From the NCBI GenBank assembly GCA_013289825.1, contig JABCZF010000002.1:1-64000 (forward strand): a stretch of 64,000 nt of DNA, in the 5' to 3' direction. The notes beneath the pieces are model-generated. The model saw only the letters and a list, made by a program, of their open reading frames with translations, did no database searches and had not been told where the DNA came from. This document shows positions 35,576-44,276 of the stretch, piece after piece. The position numbers and the translations under genes were made by a program. Each line of letters starts with the position of its first letter. Positions within the stretch are counted from its first letter, which is position 1. The stretch comes from Acidobacteriota bacterium (GTDB lineage: Bacteria; Acidobacteriota; Terriglobia; Acidiferrales; UBA7541).

Positions 35576-36868
35576 ATGCGTGCGTCTGTAATTGCAGCGC
35601 TTCTCATTCTCGCTGTGCCCGGATTCGTCCGTGCCCAGAGTATGGCGGACGATCAGGTCCCCATTAGTTTCACACTTAGTGCCAAGCCCTCTACGATTCG
35701 AGCCGGCTCGAACGCCACCGGAGGCGGCGTCTTGGGTCGGCGCTCGAGCGGCGGTGCTCTGGGCATCGACTCGGTAGCCAACTGGAGCAGTTATTTCTAT
35801 TACCAGGGCCTCGATTCAAACGGCTTTACCCAGTTCAGTTGGCAGTACACCATGGTTGGCAACGCTCCGTTCAGTCAGGGGCATGACCAAGACTGGGAAG
35901 GGGAGACCACTTGGATTGGTGCACCCGTCGTTCCGGTCAGCCTGGACTTGCGTAACTTCGACGGTTCGCCGCGCTTTGTCGGCAACCAGCGCCTCTTTTC
36001 CGACGCCACGCAATTTGTGGCCCCGGTCCTGAACTCGCCGGTTTTTTCCAAAACCTCCTACACCTCCAGCGAGACCCCGACGCAATTTACGGACGCTGTC
36101 CAGCGGGCCGAATTCATTCATAAATCCGACGATGAGTGGCACACTTTGTTGCGCCCGCGCGTTGCGACGCCGCGGACCATGGTGCTTATCCGCGGCACGT
36201 ATCGCTTTGCCCTCAACGCCGACGGCTCCTGCTGCGCCTTTGTTTTGATCGACGAAGGCGCCTTCTTTAACGCCCTTTTCCCCCCGACGTTTTCCGGGAC
36301 GGACACCACCACGCCTGTGGGCGCCGCGGAAACCTCGGGTGATATTCGCACCCGCGATATTTCCTCGTTCCTCTTTCCAAACGCCTATCTGTATATCGGT
36401 GGTAATCCCAGCAACTGCTGCATCCTCGGGTTCCACACCTACGACCTCGAGCAAGGCGGACCCACCAACGGTTTCCAGGAGAGGCGTTATGTCTTGAACT
36501 ACTCGAGCTGGATCTCTCCAGGCCTTTTTGGTGGGGGCTTCAGCGACGTCACCGCGCTCAGCCACGAGATGTCTGAGACCTTCAACGATCCTTTTGGCAA
36601 CAACCTGACTCCCTGGTGGCTCTCTCCCAACGGCAATTGCCAGAACGACCTGGAGGTCGGCGACGTGATCGAGGGTCTTCCCAACGGCGTGTTCCCGACC
36701 GTGCTGCATGGGTTCACTTATCACCCGCAAAATGAGGCGCTCCTCGAGTGGTTCGCGGGCGTGACGCCATCGTCGGCCATCAGCGGCGCTTACAGTTATC
36801 CTGACACCACCGTGCTGACCACAGCGAACGTTTCGCAAAACTTTGCCTGCACGCCTCCGCTGCCCTAG
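35576..36868 (+). CDS. Secreted protein with HExxE-type putative metal site
   Basis: The protein has 430 residues from the ATG at 35576, with GGAGG 5 bases upstream. The signal peptide is MRASVIAALLILAVPGFVRA. A motif at about residues 328-339 (LSHEMSETFNDP) resembles the SHE-x-x-E-x-x-x-DP block seen in a group of uncharacterised secreted proteins that are putative metallopeptidases. Other regions are rich in Ser, Thr, Phe and Asn (GGNPSNCCILGFHTYDLEQG). It is probably extracellular. Its activity is unproven. It lies beside the T6SS region but on the opposite strand, so it is not clearly part of that system. Confidence 0.7.
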   Translation: MRASVIAALLILAVPGFVRAQSMADDQVPISFTLSAKPSTIRAGSNATGGGVLGRRSSGGALGIDSVANWSSYFYYQGLDSNGFTQFSWQYTMVGNAPFSQGHDQDWEGETTWIGAPVVPVSLDLRNFDGSPRFVGNQRLFSDATQFVAPVLNSPVFSKTSYTSSETPTQFTDAVQRAEFIHKSDDEWHTLLRPRVATPRTMVLIRGTYRFALNADGSCCAFVLIDEGAFFNALFPPTFSGTDTTTPVGAAETSGDIRTRDISSFLFPNAYLYIGGNPSNCCILGFHTYDLEQGGPTNGFQERRYVLNYSSWISPGLFGGGFSDVTALSHEMSETFNDPFGNNLTPWWLSPNGNCQNDLEVGDVIEGLPNGVFPTVLHGFTYHPQNEALLEWFAGVTPSSAISGAYSYPDTTVLTTANVSQNFACTPPLP

Positions 36869-37228
36869 CTGTCTTCCGGCCCGCTCGCGTCGGCGATATT
36901 CCGCCGGCAACTCGCGCCGCCTCATTACTCACGCTCGATCATCCTTCGAGGGGTGGGCTTCGGCTCACCCCCGCAAGGTTCGTTTTCGACCTTCAACCGT
37001 CGACCGTCAAAGCCGTCCGTTCTCACGCATTTTCCTTCGGCTCACGGTGCTGGCAGGGGATAGCGCGCAAGGCCAGTCAAGCGTGCGATGCGCGAGAAAC
37101 AGGTGTCGAGTGTGAAGATGCTGGCGCTATGCTGGTCGTCTCGTTTTCCCTACCAGCCAGACACACGACAGTGGTGTCTGCGCCGAACGACCATCAGAAG
37201 AGAGAGGGACAGCTCTTCACTTTCGCTG
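36869..37228. other. Intergenic region without a recognised gene
   Basis: These 360 bases separate the convergent secreted-protein gene and FHA gene. Short frames exist on both strands but none is convincing, and I found no hairpin followed by a T-run. Confidence 0.4.
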
Positions 37229-38521
37229 TCAATTATTGACTGTTGCTCGGAAGGCCGCGCCATCGAGGAGGGGCTCGAGAGTCTTTAAGACTTGAGGAAA
37301 GTCCGCCGCAAGCGTCGTCACCGTCAAAACTCCGACCGACGACCCGCTACGCGCATAAATCCGCCGGTAGACCAGCTCCGTGCCGTCCTTGGTCGAGTGG
37401 CGAACGTCCATAGCCATGCTTTCGTCGGCCCCGCCCACGCTCGGCGGCATGGTCGGCTCGATTTTCGGATTGCGCAGATAACCGCGCAGCATACTGATTT
37501 GCGACTCCACAAACTGTTGTAGCGTAATTCCGCCAAGCAGCTCTTCCGTGGCGGCCACGCTGCTTGGAAATTCCTCGTGGCCCGATTGTTGAAGTCCAAA
37601 TCCTTCTTGCACTTGCCATTCGGCCGGAGCCGGAGGAAACGACCAGCCCATGACTGAAAACGCAGCACCTCGCGGGCTCACTCCTCCTCGAGCAGCAGGA
37701 AGATCTGCAAACTTTTGGGCCATGTAAGGCGCAACGCCCGGCGGCGGTGAGCCGCCGTCGGGCGGTTTCGGCCCAGCTCCGGGTGGGCTAGGGATGGCGT
37801 GGAATCTCGGGGGTTCTTCAAGGAGCGGCGCCTTCCTGGCAGGCGCCACGGGCTTAGGCGGCGCGCTCTCGGTGGGTAGCCCGGGCTGCGAAGATTTTTG
37901 GGCAGGCCACCCGACCGCGGCATCCGGCGCGGGATGTGGCTCCGCAGCTTCCTGGCCAACGTCCGCCCTCCGCATAGACGGCGGAGGAGGTTCAACTTCG
38001 GGAGCGCGCGACGGGCGCTCAGGAGCAGCCTTGACGGGTGTAGGTTTCCGTTCTTCGACAGGCCGCGCTTCCGGGGGAACTGGCGGAGGAGCAGGTTCGG
38101 CCGCAGGGTGCCGCGCCTCTGGAGCCGACGGTCGCACCGACTCGGCTACGCTAGGCCCCGGCTCGTGCGCAGAGGGCGGCCCTGCTTCTTGGGGAGTCAT
38201 GAACGAGGCGAGTTTCGCGTCGGCGACGACCTTTACTGCGAAAATCGTCTGGCCGCTCTTGATTTCGTCGCCGTTGGCGAGCATCGCGTCCTGGATGCGC
38301 GCGCCATTTAGAAAAGTGCCGTTGCTGCTCTTGCGATCCTGGATGCGGCAGCCCTGCGGCCCGCACTCGACGGCAAAGTGCACACCGGACATGAAGGTGT
38401 CGTGAGGCAGCGCAAACTCGGCACGCCCCGCCGCTCGGCCGAATGTGACCGACTGCCCGCCGGCAACGGAAACTTTCTTTCCGGCAAAGGGCCCCGCTTT
38501 GATTTCCAGTAATACGCCCAA
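37229..38521 (-). CDS. FHA-domain protein with DUF1795/DcrB-like C-terminus
   Basis: The protein has 430 residues if translation starts at TTG 38521. This start aligns with the N-terminus of the paralog at 43638 (LGVLLEIKAG versus MKILLELRSG) and follows a GGGAGAG site. The FHA domain at residues 1-85 has the phosphothreonine-binding features GRAAGRAE, SGVHF and KSSNGTFLNGARI. A 190-residue Pro/Ala/Glu linker follows. The C-terminal 140 residues (WQVQEGFGLQQSGHEEFPSS, LQQFVESQISMLRGYLRNP, FPQVLKTLEPLLDG) look like the DUF1795/DcrB fold used by Eag-type T6SS effector chaperones; this match is from memory and uncertain. It is the last gene on this strand linked to the T6SS segment. Confidence 0.72.
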   Translation of the reverse strand: MGVLLEIKAGPFAGKKVSVAGGQSVTFGRAAGRAEFALPHDTFMSGVHFAVECGPQGCRIQDRKSSNGTFLNGARIQDAMLANGDEIKSGQTIFAVKVVADAKLASFMTPQEAGPPSAHEPGPSVAESVRPSAPEARHPAAEPAPPPVPPEARPVEERKPTPVKAAPERPSRAPEVEPPPPSMRRADVGQEAAEPHPAPDAAVGWPAQKSSQPGLPTESAPPKPVAPARKAPLLEEPPRFHAIPSPPGAGPKPPDGGSPPPGVAPYMAQKFADLPAARGGVSPRGAAFSVMGWSFPPAPAEWQVQEGFGLQQSGHEEFPSSVAATEELLGGITLQQFVESQISMLRGYLRNPKIEPTMPPSVGGADESMAMDVRHSTKDGTELVYRRIYARSGSSVGVLTVTTLAADFPQVLKTLEPLLDGAAFRATVNN

Positions 38522-38854
38522 TTTCAGCTCTCCCGAGAGCCGGTGACGAAACAATCTACATACTACCAACAACGCCGGGCGAATCGCTTACGCGTTGTGA
38601 CAGAGCCTTATGGAAGGCAAACCGGCGGCCGCAATGGAAAATCGAGGAGGCAAAATACAGAGAATCCAGGAGCGCCGTACAACAGGTTGCTCCAAAGGCA
38701 ATTCCGGAAGGTATGTCGACACGATTGCCAACTCCTCAAATCGCGACACTCGGTAAGCGGAAACCGCGGAAGAAATAGTTTCCGGCAAATGAATGCAAAG
38801 CGCTATCACGAGATTCTATTCCGGGAAAACAGTTCGAGACTGCGTTCCGGAGTA
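38522..38854. other. Intergenic region without a recognised gene
   Basis: About 330 bases lie between the start of the FHA gene and the stop of the exported protein at 38855. I see no terminator or gene here. A promoter for the FHA gene may be present because the gap is unusually long for this strand. Confidence 0.4.
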
Positions 38855-39886
38855 TCACTTGGAGAGCGGGTCCAGCTGTAGGCCGGCATTTTTCTCGACG
38901 AACTGCAACTCGGTATTCGAGACAGGTCCGCCGAAATATTCTATGGCGCGCAAACAGCGGACGCGGAGTGAGTCGAGATTTTCCTTCGGAACACCGGGCG
39001 AAGGAGCAAGCGAAGACATAGTACTGCGAAAAGCCTTGACGACGTCCTGGCGAAGCTCGCGCTTTTCGGCGCGCTCCATCTGCTGCGCGGGCTGTTCGCC
39101 CCAAGTTTCGCGGCGGAGGCGGCGCGAGGACCAGCCGGACAGAAATTCCAGATAGCCGTAGCCGATCGACAGATACGCTTTAATCTCTTCCTTGATGCGT
39201 GCAGAGCGGTCCGGAATGGCGATGATTCTTGCCTTCTGTTCAGCGGCTCTTTGGCAGCGATTGAGCTTGACGTTCATGGTGTCCTGGAGATTGGCGTACT
39301 CCAGCTGCGCCTGATAGTCATTCTGGCGCCTGTTGTCCAAATCGCGGAAACGGAGGTCCATGCGTGATTTCAGCAGAGAGAAGTCGGAGCCGTCGGCCAG
39401 GGCGTCGTCGAGCCCGATGAGTTCCTGGAATTCAGGAAGCGAGGAAGAACGGCCGACGAGCTGCTTAGCGAAATCTGCGGCGAAGGCAAGGTCGGGCGGG
39501 AGGCAAACAAGAGCAAGCGTGCGAAGGATGACCGCAGAACGAATGACGCCGTCGGAGGTCTTCTCGTTTTTTTCAAGAAGGCCGCGGAGATGTGGACACA
39601 CTTCCTGAAGATCGTAGAAGTCGACGACCTTTTCTGTCTGAAGTAGAGGACCGCGCGGAGTAGAGGGAATGACGCGGGCTTCAATGAATTTTGCCGTGGA
39701 ATCGCGGACGAGGCCCCGAGGAACAGATTCCTGGTGGTAGGGATCGGGATGAAAAATAAATTCCTCGAGCTGGCTCCAGCCAGGGGGAAGCGGCAGGTTT
39801 TGTGAAGTTCCCATCGTAAAGACTCCCGGGTCAGCGGATTGAGCTCCTATCAATGTCCCTAGAAGGATCAAGACCACACGCAACAT
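38855..39886 (-). CDS. Exported protein, candidate periplasmic immunity protein
   Basis: This 343-residue protein has a short signal peptide (MLRVVLILLGTLIGAQSADP) and a long, mainly helical, charged body (SRMDLRFRDLDNRRQNDYQA, LEYANLQDTMNVKLNRC, EQPAQQMERAEKRELRQDVV). There are few cysteines and no enzyme motif. It starts 20 bases after the stop of the metallopeptidase-like gene at 39907, so the two are almost certainly co-transcribed. A periplasmic protein next to a likely T6SS effector is the usual arrangement of an immunity partner. That role is inferred from position only; no family was recognised. Confidence 0.65.
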   Translation of the reverse strand: MLRVVLILLGTLIGAQSADPGVFTMGTSQNLPLPPGWSQLEEFIFHPDPYHQESVPRGLVRDSTAKFIEARVIPSTPRGPLLQTEKVVDFYDLQEVCPHLRGLLEKNEKTSDGVIRSAVILRTLALVCLPPDLAFAADFAKQLVGRSSSLPEFQELIGLDDALADGSDFSLLKSRMDLRFRDLDNRRQNDYQAQLEYANLQDTMNVKLNRCQRAAEQKARIIAIPDRSARIKEEIKAYLSIGYGYLEFLSGWSSRRLRRETWGEQPAQQMERAEKRELRQDVVKAFRSTMSSLAPSPGVPKENLDSLRVRCLRAIEYFGGPVSNTELQFVEKNAGLQLDPLSK

Positions 39887-39906
39887 TTGGTTATCTCTGT
39901 TCCATC

Positions 39907-41673
39907 TTAGAATGGTTCAAGAAGCGGAGCTCCCTCGGAAAGCAGGCGCCTAAGTTGTAGGAAACTTCCAGCGGGGCTGTCGAATGCCTGCAGCCCCTCT
40001 TTAATCCTTTTTGTACCGCCGACAACGGCGGTGCCGGAAGTGCCGGCGGACATGAGTTCGGCACGGCGACCTTGCGCATGAACTAACTCCATAGTGACGT
40101 GTCCGCATTCGTGCGGCGCGGAGAAGGGGTTTTGGTCCGAGCCGTCCATGGCAACTTTGACCAGGAAGGCGGAAAAGCGCACGGGAGCGATGGCCGGGCG
40201 AAGGGGGTCGATTTGATGCCCCGACATCATGGCTTCGCCGCGATTGCCAGCGGTAACTTGTTGAACCACGATTATGTCAATCCGATCCTGGCCGGTATCG
40301 TAGTTTTTCAAAAGAGTTCGCTGTTCGAGGGAGCCAACGAGAAAGTTCGTGCCGTCCCAGGATTGGAGGTTAAGAGGGTTGGGTCGGCCCACGGCGAGGG
40401 CCTGGCGCGAATCCGTCGAGACCAGATTGTCAATCGTGACGTCCGGCGGGGTGATCAGCAGATCCGCGGAGCGCGATGCGGGCGGATCGGTAAATCTAGC
40501 CGGGTTGACCGTGACGGTTGCAGAATAGGGTGCCGTCACGAGCGCCGCAAGGGCGTTCGCCGAAGTTTGCGGAGTATCGCCAGCGGCCGGGGTAACGGGA
40601 CCTACCACTAGGGCGGGCTTGCCGGGGGCCGTTAGCCGAAAACCAAGTTGGCCATCCCCAGCCGCGGAAGTTCCCGCTGGGTCGGAAACGGCAACGAGGT
40701 TAGCGACGGGGTCCACTTCCCGCGCGGCCTGGACGAGTTTTGGCGCGATAGAAGCCTGCGCGTACAAGCGGCGGATCCACTTTGTGACCCGGCGGTTGGC
40801 GTCTGCGGGGGTGACGACTGGAGTGCCATGAGGAGTTGCGCGAAGCACATGAACCGCGATTCGAATCCGCCGGCGTGGCTTACGTGTGTCGGTGTCGCTG
40901 CCAATGGGGACCGGGACCGAGATGCGACACTTGGGGCTTCCGGGACAACGCGAAAGGGCGTAGGAGGCACGCACGTTCTGCTCAAGAATCTCGACGGCGG
41001 GATCACCCTGATCGGTCATATCCGTGGTGAGCAAGGTTTGATCATTTTTCGCAGCTTTGTCCGCTTCGTCGACGACCAGGCGCAGATATTTGGAACGGTA
41101 AGCGACCTTGGAACGCACTTTTTTACAGCTCACGGGATCCAACTTGCGTTTGGCCGCCTCGGCGCCCGAAAAGACGTCGTGCGTAATCGTTCCATCCGGT
41201 TGGCGAACTTGCTTGAGGGCCTCAAGAGTTGCATCCAGGGTTGCGCCGGCGGAGGAATCGACAACCTCGACTTTGAAGGTGTCCGGGTCGTCGTGGCCAG
41301 GCTTCTGGAACTCGAATTTATCGGGAAAGGGCACGTCGTCCTTCGCGCCACCTTGGCTGGTGATGTGATTGCTGACTTGCAAGAAGTCCAGGGTGGTATC
41401 GGCCAGATAGTGCTTATTGGGGGAGCCGTGCACAAAGCGGATGGACACTGGGGGAGTGTTCTTGCGCAAAAACTTCGTGAGTTTATCCGTGGAGCAGTTT
41501 TCGGTGCGAGGACGCAGATCAGGGATGGTGACTTCATCGCCCTTTTTCAAGGCGCGAGTTAGGAAGGCGCTGTTGGCTGGGTCAGCGCGAAGAGCCTGAC
41601 AGTTGAAAAAGCCGGCGTCGATTGCGAAATTGCAAAGAGTATCTCCGTCAGCGGCGGTTCTTTTTGAAGCCAC
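39907..41673 (-). CDS. Candidate T6SS effector: LysM-like N-terminus, zincin C-terminus
   Basis: This is a 588-residue protein with no signal peptide. Residues about 9-55 (GDTLCNFAIDAGFFNCQALR, RALKKGDEVTIPD) resemble the LysM-like module of the T6SS-linked protein at 49365-50015. The middle has no recognised domain. Near the C-terminus H521-E-C-G-H525, then H532 and L540-M541-S542, reproduce the extended HExGHxxxxLxH...LM pattern of zinc metallopeptidases, with three ligands and a Met-turn-like segment. It lies between a T6SS-type small domain protein upstream and an exported protein downstream. I infer a secreted peptidase toxin or a cell-wall enzyme delivered by the T6SS. Autoprocessing is an alternative. 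Confidence 0.7.
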   Translation of the reverse strand: MASKRTAADGDTLCNFAIDAGFFNCQALRADPANSAFLTRALKKGDEVTIPDLRPRTENCSTDKLTKFLRKNTPPVSIRFVHGSPNKHYLADTTLDFLQVSNHITSQGGAKDDVPFPDKFEFQKPGHDDPDTFKVEVVDSSAGATLDATLEALKQVRQPDGTITHDVFSGAEAAKRKLDPVSCKKVRSKVAYRSKYLRLVVDEADKAAKNDQTLLTTDMTDQGDPAVEILEQNVRASYALSRCPGSPKCRISVPVPIGSDTDTRKPRRRIRIAVHVLRATPHGTPVVTPADANRRVTKWIRRLYAQASIAPKLVQAAREVDPVANLVAVSDPAGTSAAGDGQLGFRLTAPGKPALVVGPVTPAAGDTPQTSANALAALVTAPYSATVTVNPARFTDPPASRSADLLITPPDVTIDNLVSTDSRQALAVGRPNPLNLQSWDGTNFLVGSLEQRTLLKNYDTGQDRIDIIVVQQVTAGNRGEAMMSGHQIDPLRPAIAPVRFSAFLVKVAMDGSDQNPFSAPHECGHVTMELVHAQGRRAELMSAGTSGTAVVGGTKRIKEGLQAFDSPAGSFLQLRRLLSEGAPLLEPF

Positions 41674-41804
41674 GCGTCAAGCCTCCTCGTGCGACGGCGA
41701 AATGCAAGGCCGTCCAGAGTCGAAATCGATCGGACGGAATCCGGTTTCCGGGGGCCCGGCGGGATCGGAGCCGTGGTCGCTATCCAGAATGATTCGCGGG
41801 ATGC

Positions 41805-42143
41805 TCACTTGGGCTCCCAGGAATCCTTGTCGAGATTCGGAAAGGTGATCTTACAGGTTCCGGGGTCAATCCCGTTCACTCTGTCGCGGCCTTTCTTGTT
41901 CAATGTGCCCTCATGAATAGTACCGTCCGGCAAAGTGAGTCTGTAACTTTCTCCTGCCGCGGGTTTACCCTCCTGGTCCACCATTTGGAAAGCGACAAAA
42001 TGCTTTTTTTTAGGGGCCACGGCGGTCGTCGGAGGAGCGGGAGAGCCGCAGGGTTGAACGCATCCGCCGGCCGGAGAAGGGCTCATGGTTTGATCGGCAT
42101 CCTTGACCGCGTTGCCAAGCCCGCTGTTTGGGGGATTGCTCAC
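41805..42143 (-). CDS. T6SS-associated small beta-sandwich (TTR-like) protein
   Basis: This 112-residue protein has a Pro/Ser-rich N-terminus with a CVQPC pair, then a single domain (HFVAFQMVDQEGKPAAGESY, RLTLPDGTIHEGTLNKKGRD, VNGIDPGTCKITFPNLD). The domain is closely similar to the reading frame that follows the PAAR gene's UGA at 50075-50314. Domains of this kind occur at the C-termini of VgrG or PAAR proteins and as separate proteins in T6SS loci, probably as spike-to-effector connectors. Its stop is 131 bases before the metallopeptidase-like effector gene, and its start overlaps the preceding gene's stop by 4 bases. Confidence 0.78.
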   Translation of the reverse strand: MSNPPNSGLGNAVKDADQTMSPSPAGGCVQPCGSPAPPTTAVAPKKKHFVAFQMVDQEGKPAAGESYRLTLPDGTIHEGTLNKKGRDRVNGIDPGTCKITFPNLDKDSWEPK

Positions 42144-42517
42144 GATTGGCTCCTGGTCTGGGTTTGCGGGCCTTGTTTCTTTGCGGCTTCGAGGAGCCTG
42201 TCTATTTTCGCGGAGGGATTCCTCAAAGCCTTATTCTCTAAGATGGATTGGGCCCACCGTAGATTGAGATCTTTATCGAAATCACGACCGTAGAGAATCA
42301 TGAGGTCGATGTATTTGCAGACGTCGCACTCGGAGACGATGCTGTAGGCGGCGGCGCGCTGCGTGCCGTATTGGACGGTTTCGCGGAGCTTTGGTTCGCC
42401 GAGGGATTCGGATTGTTCGGGGAAAACTTTTTTGAGGTGAGTGAGCATGCGGTCTTCGAAGACCTTTTTCCCGAGCGGGCCGAACACGGCGATTTGCTCT
42501 TTGCGGATGGTGAGCAT
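42140..42517 (-). CDS. T6SS-associated hypothetical protein
   Basis: This 125-residue, soluble, helical protein (LTIRKEQIAVFGPLGKKVFE, LTHLKKVFPEQSESLGEP, GTQRAAAYSIVSECDVCKYI, RNPSAKIDRLLEAAKKQ) resembles small proteins commonly encoded between DUF4123 adaptors and effectors in T6SS loci. The family has no known function. The CDVC pair is the only striking motif. It overlaps the next gene by 4 bases (ATGA) and lies 95 bases after the FHA-DUF4123 gene. A role in loading or stabilising the neighbouring effector is plausible. Confidence 0.78.
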   Translation of the reverse strand: MLTIRKEQIAVFGPLGKKVFEDRMLTHLKKVFPEQSESLGEPKLRETVQYGTQRAAAYSIVSECDVCKYIDLMILYGRDFDKDLNLRWAQSILENKALRNPSAKIDRLLEAAKKQGPQTQTRSQS

Positions 42518-42612
42518 GGACTTAGATAGGTCCCAGGCGTAGAAAAATATGGCATGGAGCGTGTGCCGGACGCGGCGAACCCAGGCACGAGAGCAGCGAT
42601 GAGTTGGGATGG

Positions 42613-43638
42613 TTACGCGGGTGCAAGGTGGAGCTCCTTTTTGTCGGGGCCTTTGGGGCCGCGGCTGAAATGGAGAGCAAGCTTGGGATCCTCGGCTTCC
42701 ATGAGGAAATGTTTTACGGGGCCGAAGAACTCGGTGGTTTCTTCGGGGAGGCAGGTGGGCAGAAAGAGGCGGAGGACGCGGGGGTCGTAGTACCGGAAAT
42801 AGACTTGTTGGCCGTCGGGGAGTTTGACGGTCAGGAAATGGCGGAAGTGGGTGCGGAGATCTTTGAAAGCCATGTCGCAGGTGACGAAGACGCCCCAGCT
42901 TTTGGACCAGGCTTGCTGTACGAGGGTGTCGAGAAGAGCAGACTTTTGCGGGACGCGGACGAGATAAGGGGCGAAGTGGGCGAGTTGGGCGCCTTGCGGG
43001 CCTTCGTAGAGCGACTGATATTCCTCTTTCGATTCTAGGATGACTTTTAGGACGCTGGGCTCACGGGAAGCATCGAGGAGGGCGTAGAGGGGTTGGAAGT
43101 CTTTGGCTAGCAGGTCCTGCAAACGAGGTTGACGCGGAGTGGGTGGTGAAGACAGAGGACGCGCGTGGGGCAACGCAACCGGCTCAGTTACGATTTTAGG
43201 AGCAGCGGCTGGGAAAGATGGCAAGCCGCCGTACATGCCTGGAGCCGGGGCCGGCGAGGCGGGCGTTTGCACCGGTTTGGGTTTTGGTCTGGGTGTTGGC
43301 AGAGGTTCTGGTTTCCGAGATTCGGCGGGAAGCGCTTCGTCGGGCAGCATGCGAATGACGAAGACGGTGTTGCCGGCGCGGATCTCGTCGCCGCTTGCGA
43401 GAGTGGCTTCTTTCACGCGCGCGCCATTTAGGAAAGTACCGTTGCTGCTTTGCAAGTCGAGCAGGCGGCAGCCTTTTTCACCGTAGTCGATCGAGAAGTG
43501 GAGGCCGGACATAAGCTTGTCGTCGGGAAAAGGATGATCGGCCTTGGGATGGCGACCGATGCGCAGAGCTTGGCCGGGAGCTAACGGCAGCTTGCTGCCC
43601 GCATTGGGACCGGAACGGAGTTCGAGAAGTATCTTCAT
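42613..43638 (-). CDS. FHA-DUF4123 fusion, T6SS effector adaptor
   Basis: This is a 341-residue protein. Residues 1-95 are an FHA domain (GRHPKADHPFPDDKLMSGLH, LQSSNGTFLNGARV). A Pro-rich linker is followed, from about residue 180, by a DUF4123 domain (LYALLDASREPSVLKVI, WGVFVTCDMAFKDLRTHFRH, FRYYDPRVLRLFLP). DUF4123 proteins (Tap/TEC) dock effectors onto VgrG. Fusion to an FHA domain suggests that docking responds to threonine phosphorylation. No T6SS kinase or phosphatase gene is in the window. It heads the segment that ends with the metallopeptidase-like effector and exported partner, so that effector is the likely client. Confidence 0.85.
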   Translation of the reverse strand: MKILLELRSGPNAGSKLPLAPGQALRIGRHPKADHPFPDDKLMSGLHFSIDYGEKGCRLLDLQSSNGTFLNGARVKEATLASGDEIRAGNTVFVIRMLPDEALPAESRKPEPLPTPRPKPKPVQTPASPAPAPGMYGGLPSFPAAAPKIVTEPVALPHARPLSSPPTPRQPRLQDLLAKDFQPLYALLDASREPSVLKVILESKEEYQSLYEGPQGAQLAHFAPYLVRVPQKSALLDTLVQQAWSKSWGVFVTCDMAFKDLRTHFRHFLTVKLPDGQQVYFRYYDPRVLRLFLPTCLPEETTEFFGPVKHFLMEAEDPKLALHFSRGPKGPDKKELHLAPA

Positions 43639-43659
43639 AGTTCTGTTAGCTCGGCCCGG

Positions 43660-44238
43660 TCACCAGTGCAGTGCGACGTTGAGTAGCGAGAACAGGCCCA
43701 GACTAAACAAAAGGCCTACCCCACAATAGCGAAGGACTTCTTGAGAGATGCGGTTGCGCAAAGCCACACCAACGGTCATGGCGAGAATGGCCTTGGTCAC
43801 CATGGCCAGCGTCGCGCCCAGCCAAACCACGAGGGGCGCTTGAAAGCGGGCTTCGATAGTGGCAGCGGCGATTTGGCCGATGTCGCCCCACTCCGAAAAG
43901 AAAACGACGGAAAAAGAAATCAGAGCGGGACGGAACCAGCGACCGGGATGGGCATGCTCCAGACCGTCGGATGCGGGAGCCTTGAAGGTAAGCGCGAGAG
44001 CCATGGTAAAGAAAGTGGCGGCACTCACCAGGGCGACGAATTTTACGGGCAAGCGAGCGACCAGGCCACCCAACACAACGGCCGCGGCCATCTTACCCAT
44101 AAACGCCAAAGCGACGCCGGAGAGAAGCGGGGCCAAGCGGTAGCGGGTGGAAAGGGCGCTGATGGTGTAGAGGAGTTTGTCGCCGACCAACTCGGCAGTG
44201 AACACCGTCACATAGGAAAGCAGAAGCAAGTACAGCAT
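43660..44238 (-). CDS. TMEM165/GDT1-family membrane transporter
   Basis: The protein has 192 residues from the ATG at 44238 (MLYLLLLSYVTVF). The frame continues to 44334, but that part is hydrophilic and overlaps the neighbour. Two conserved acidic motifs of the UPF0016/GDT1 family are present, TAELVGDKLLY and FSEWGDIGQIAA, in two repeated three-helix halves, giving about six membrane segments. Relatives export Mn2+ or exchange Ca2+/Mn2+ for protons. It lies inside the T6SS accessory segment next to a small four-helix membrane protein. Any link to secretion, such as protection against metal entry, is speculative. Confidence 0.85.
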   Translation of the reverse strand: MLYLLLLSYVTVFTAELVGDKLLYTISALSTRYRLAPLLSGVALAFMGKMAAAVVLGGLVARLPVKFVALVSAATFFTMALALTFKAPASDGLEHAHPGRWFRPALISFSVVFFSEWGDIGQIAAATIEARFQAPLVVWLGATLAMVTKAILAMTVGVALRNRISQEVLRYCGVGLLFSLGLFSLLNVALHW

Positions 44239-44276
44239 GTCCAAGTTCCTTTCCAGCACGGCCGCGCGAGCCGCTG

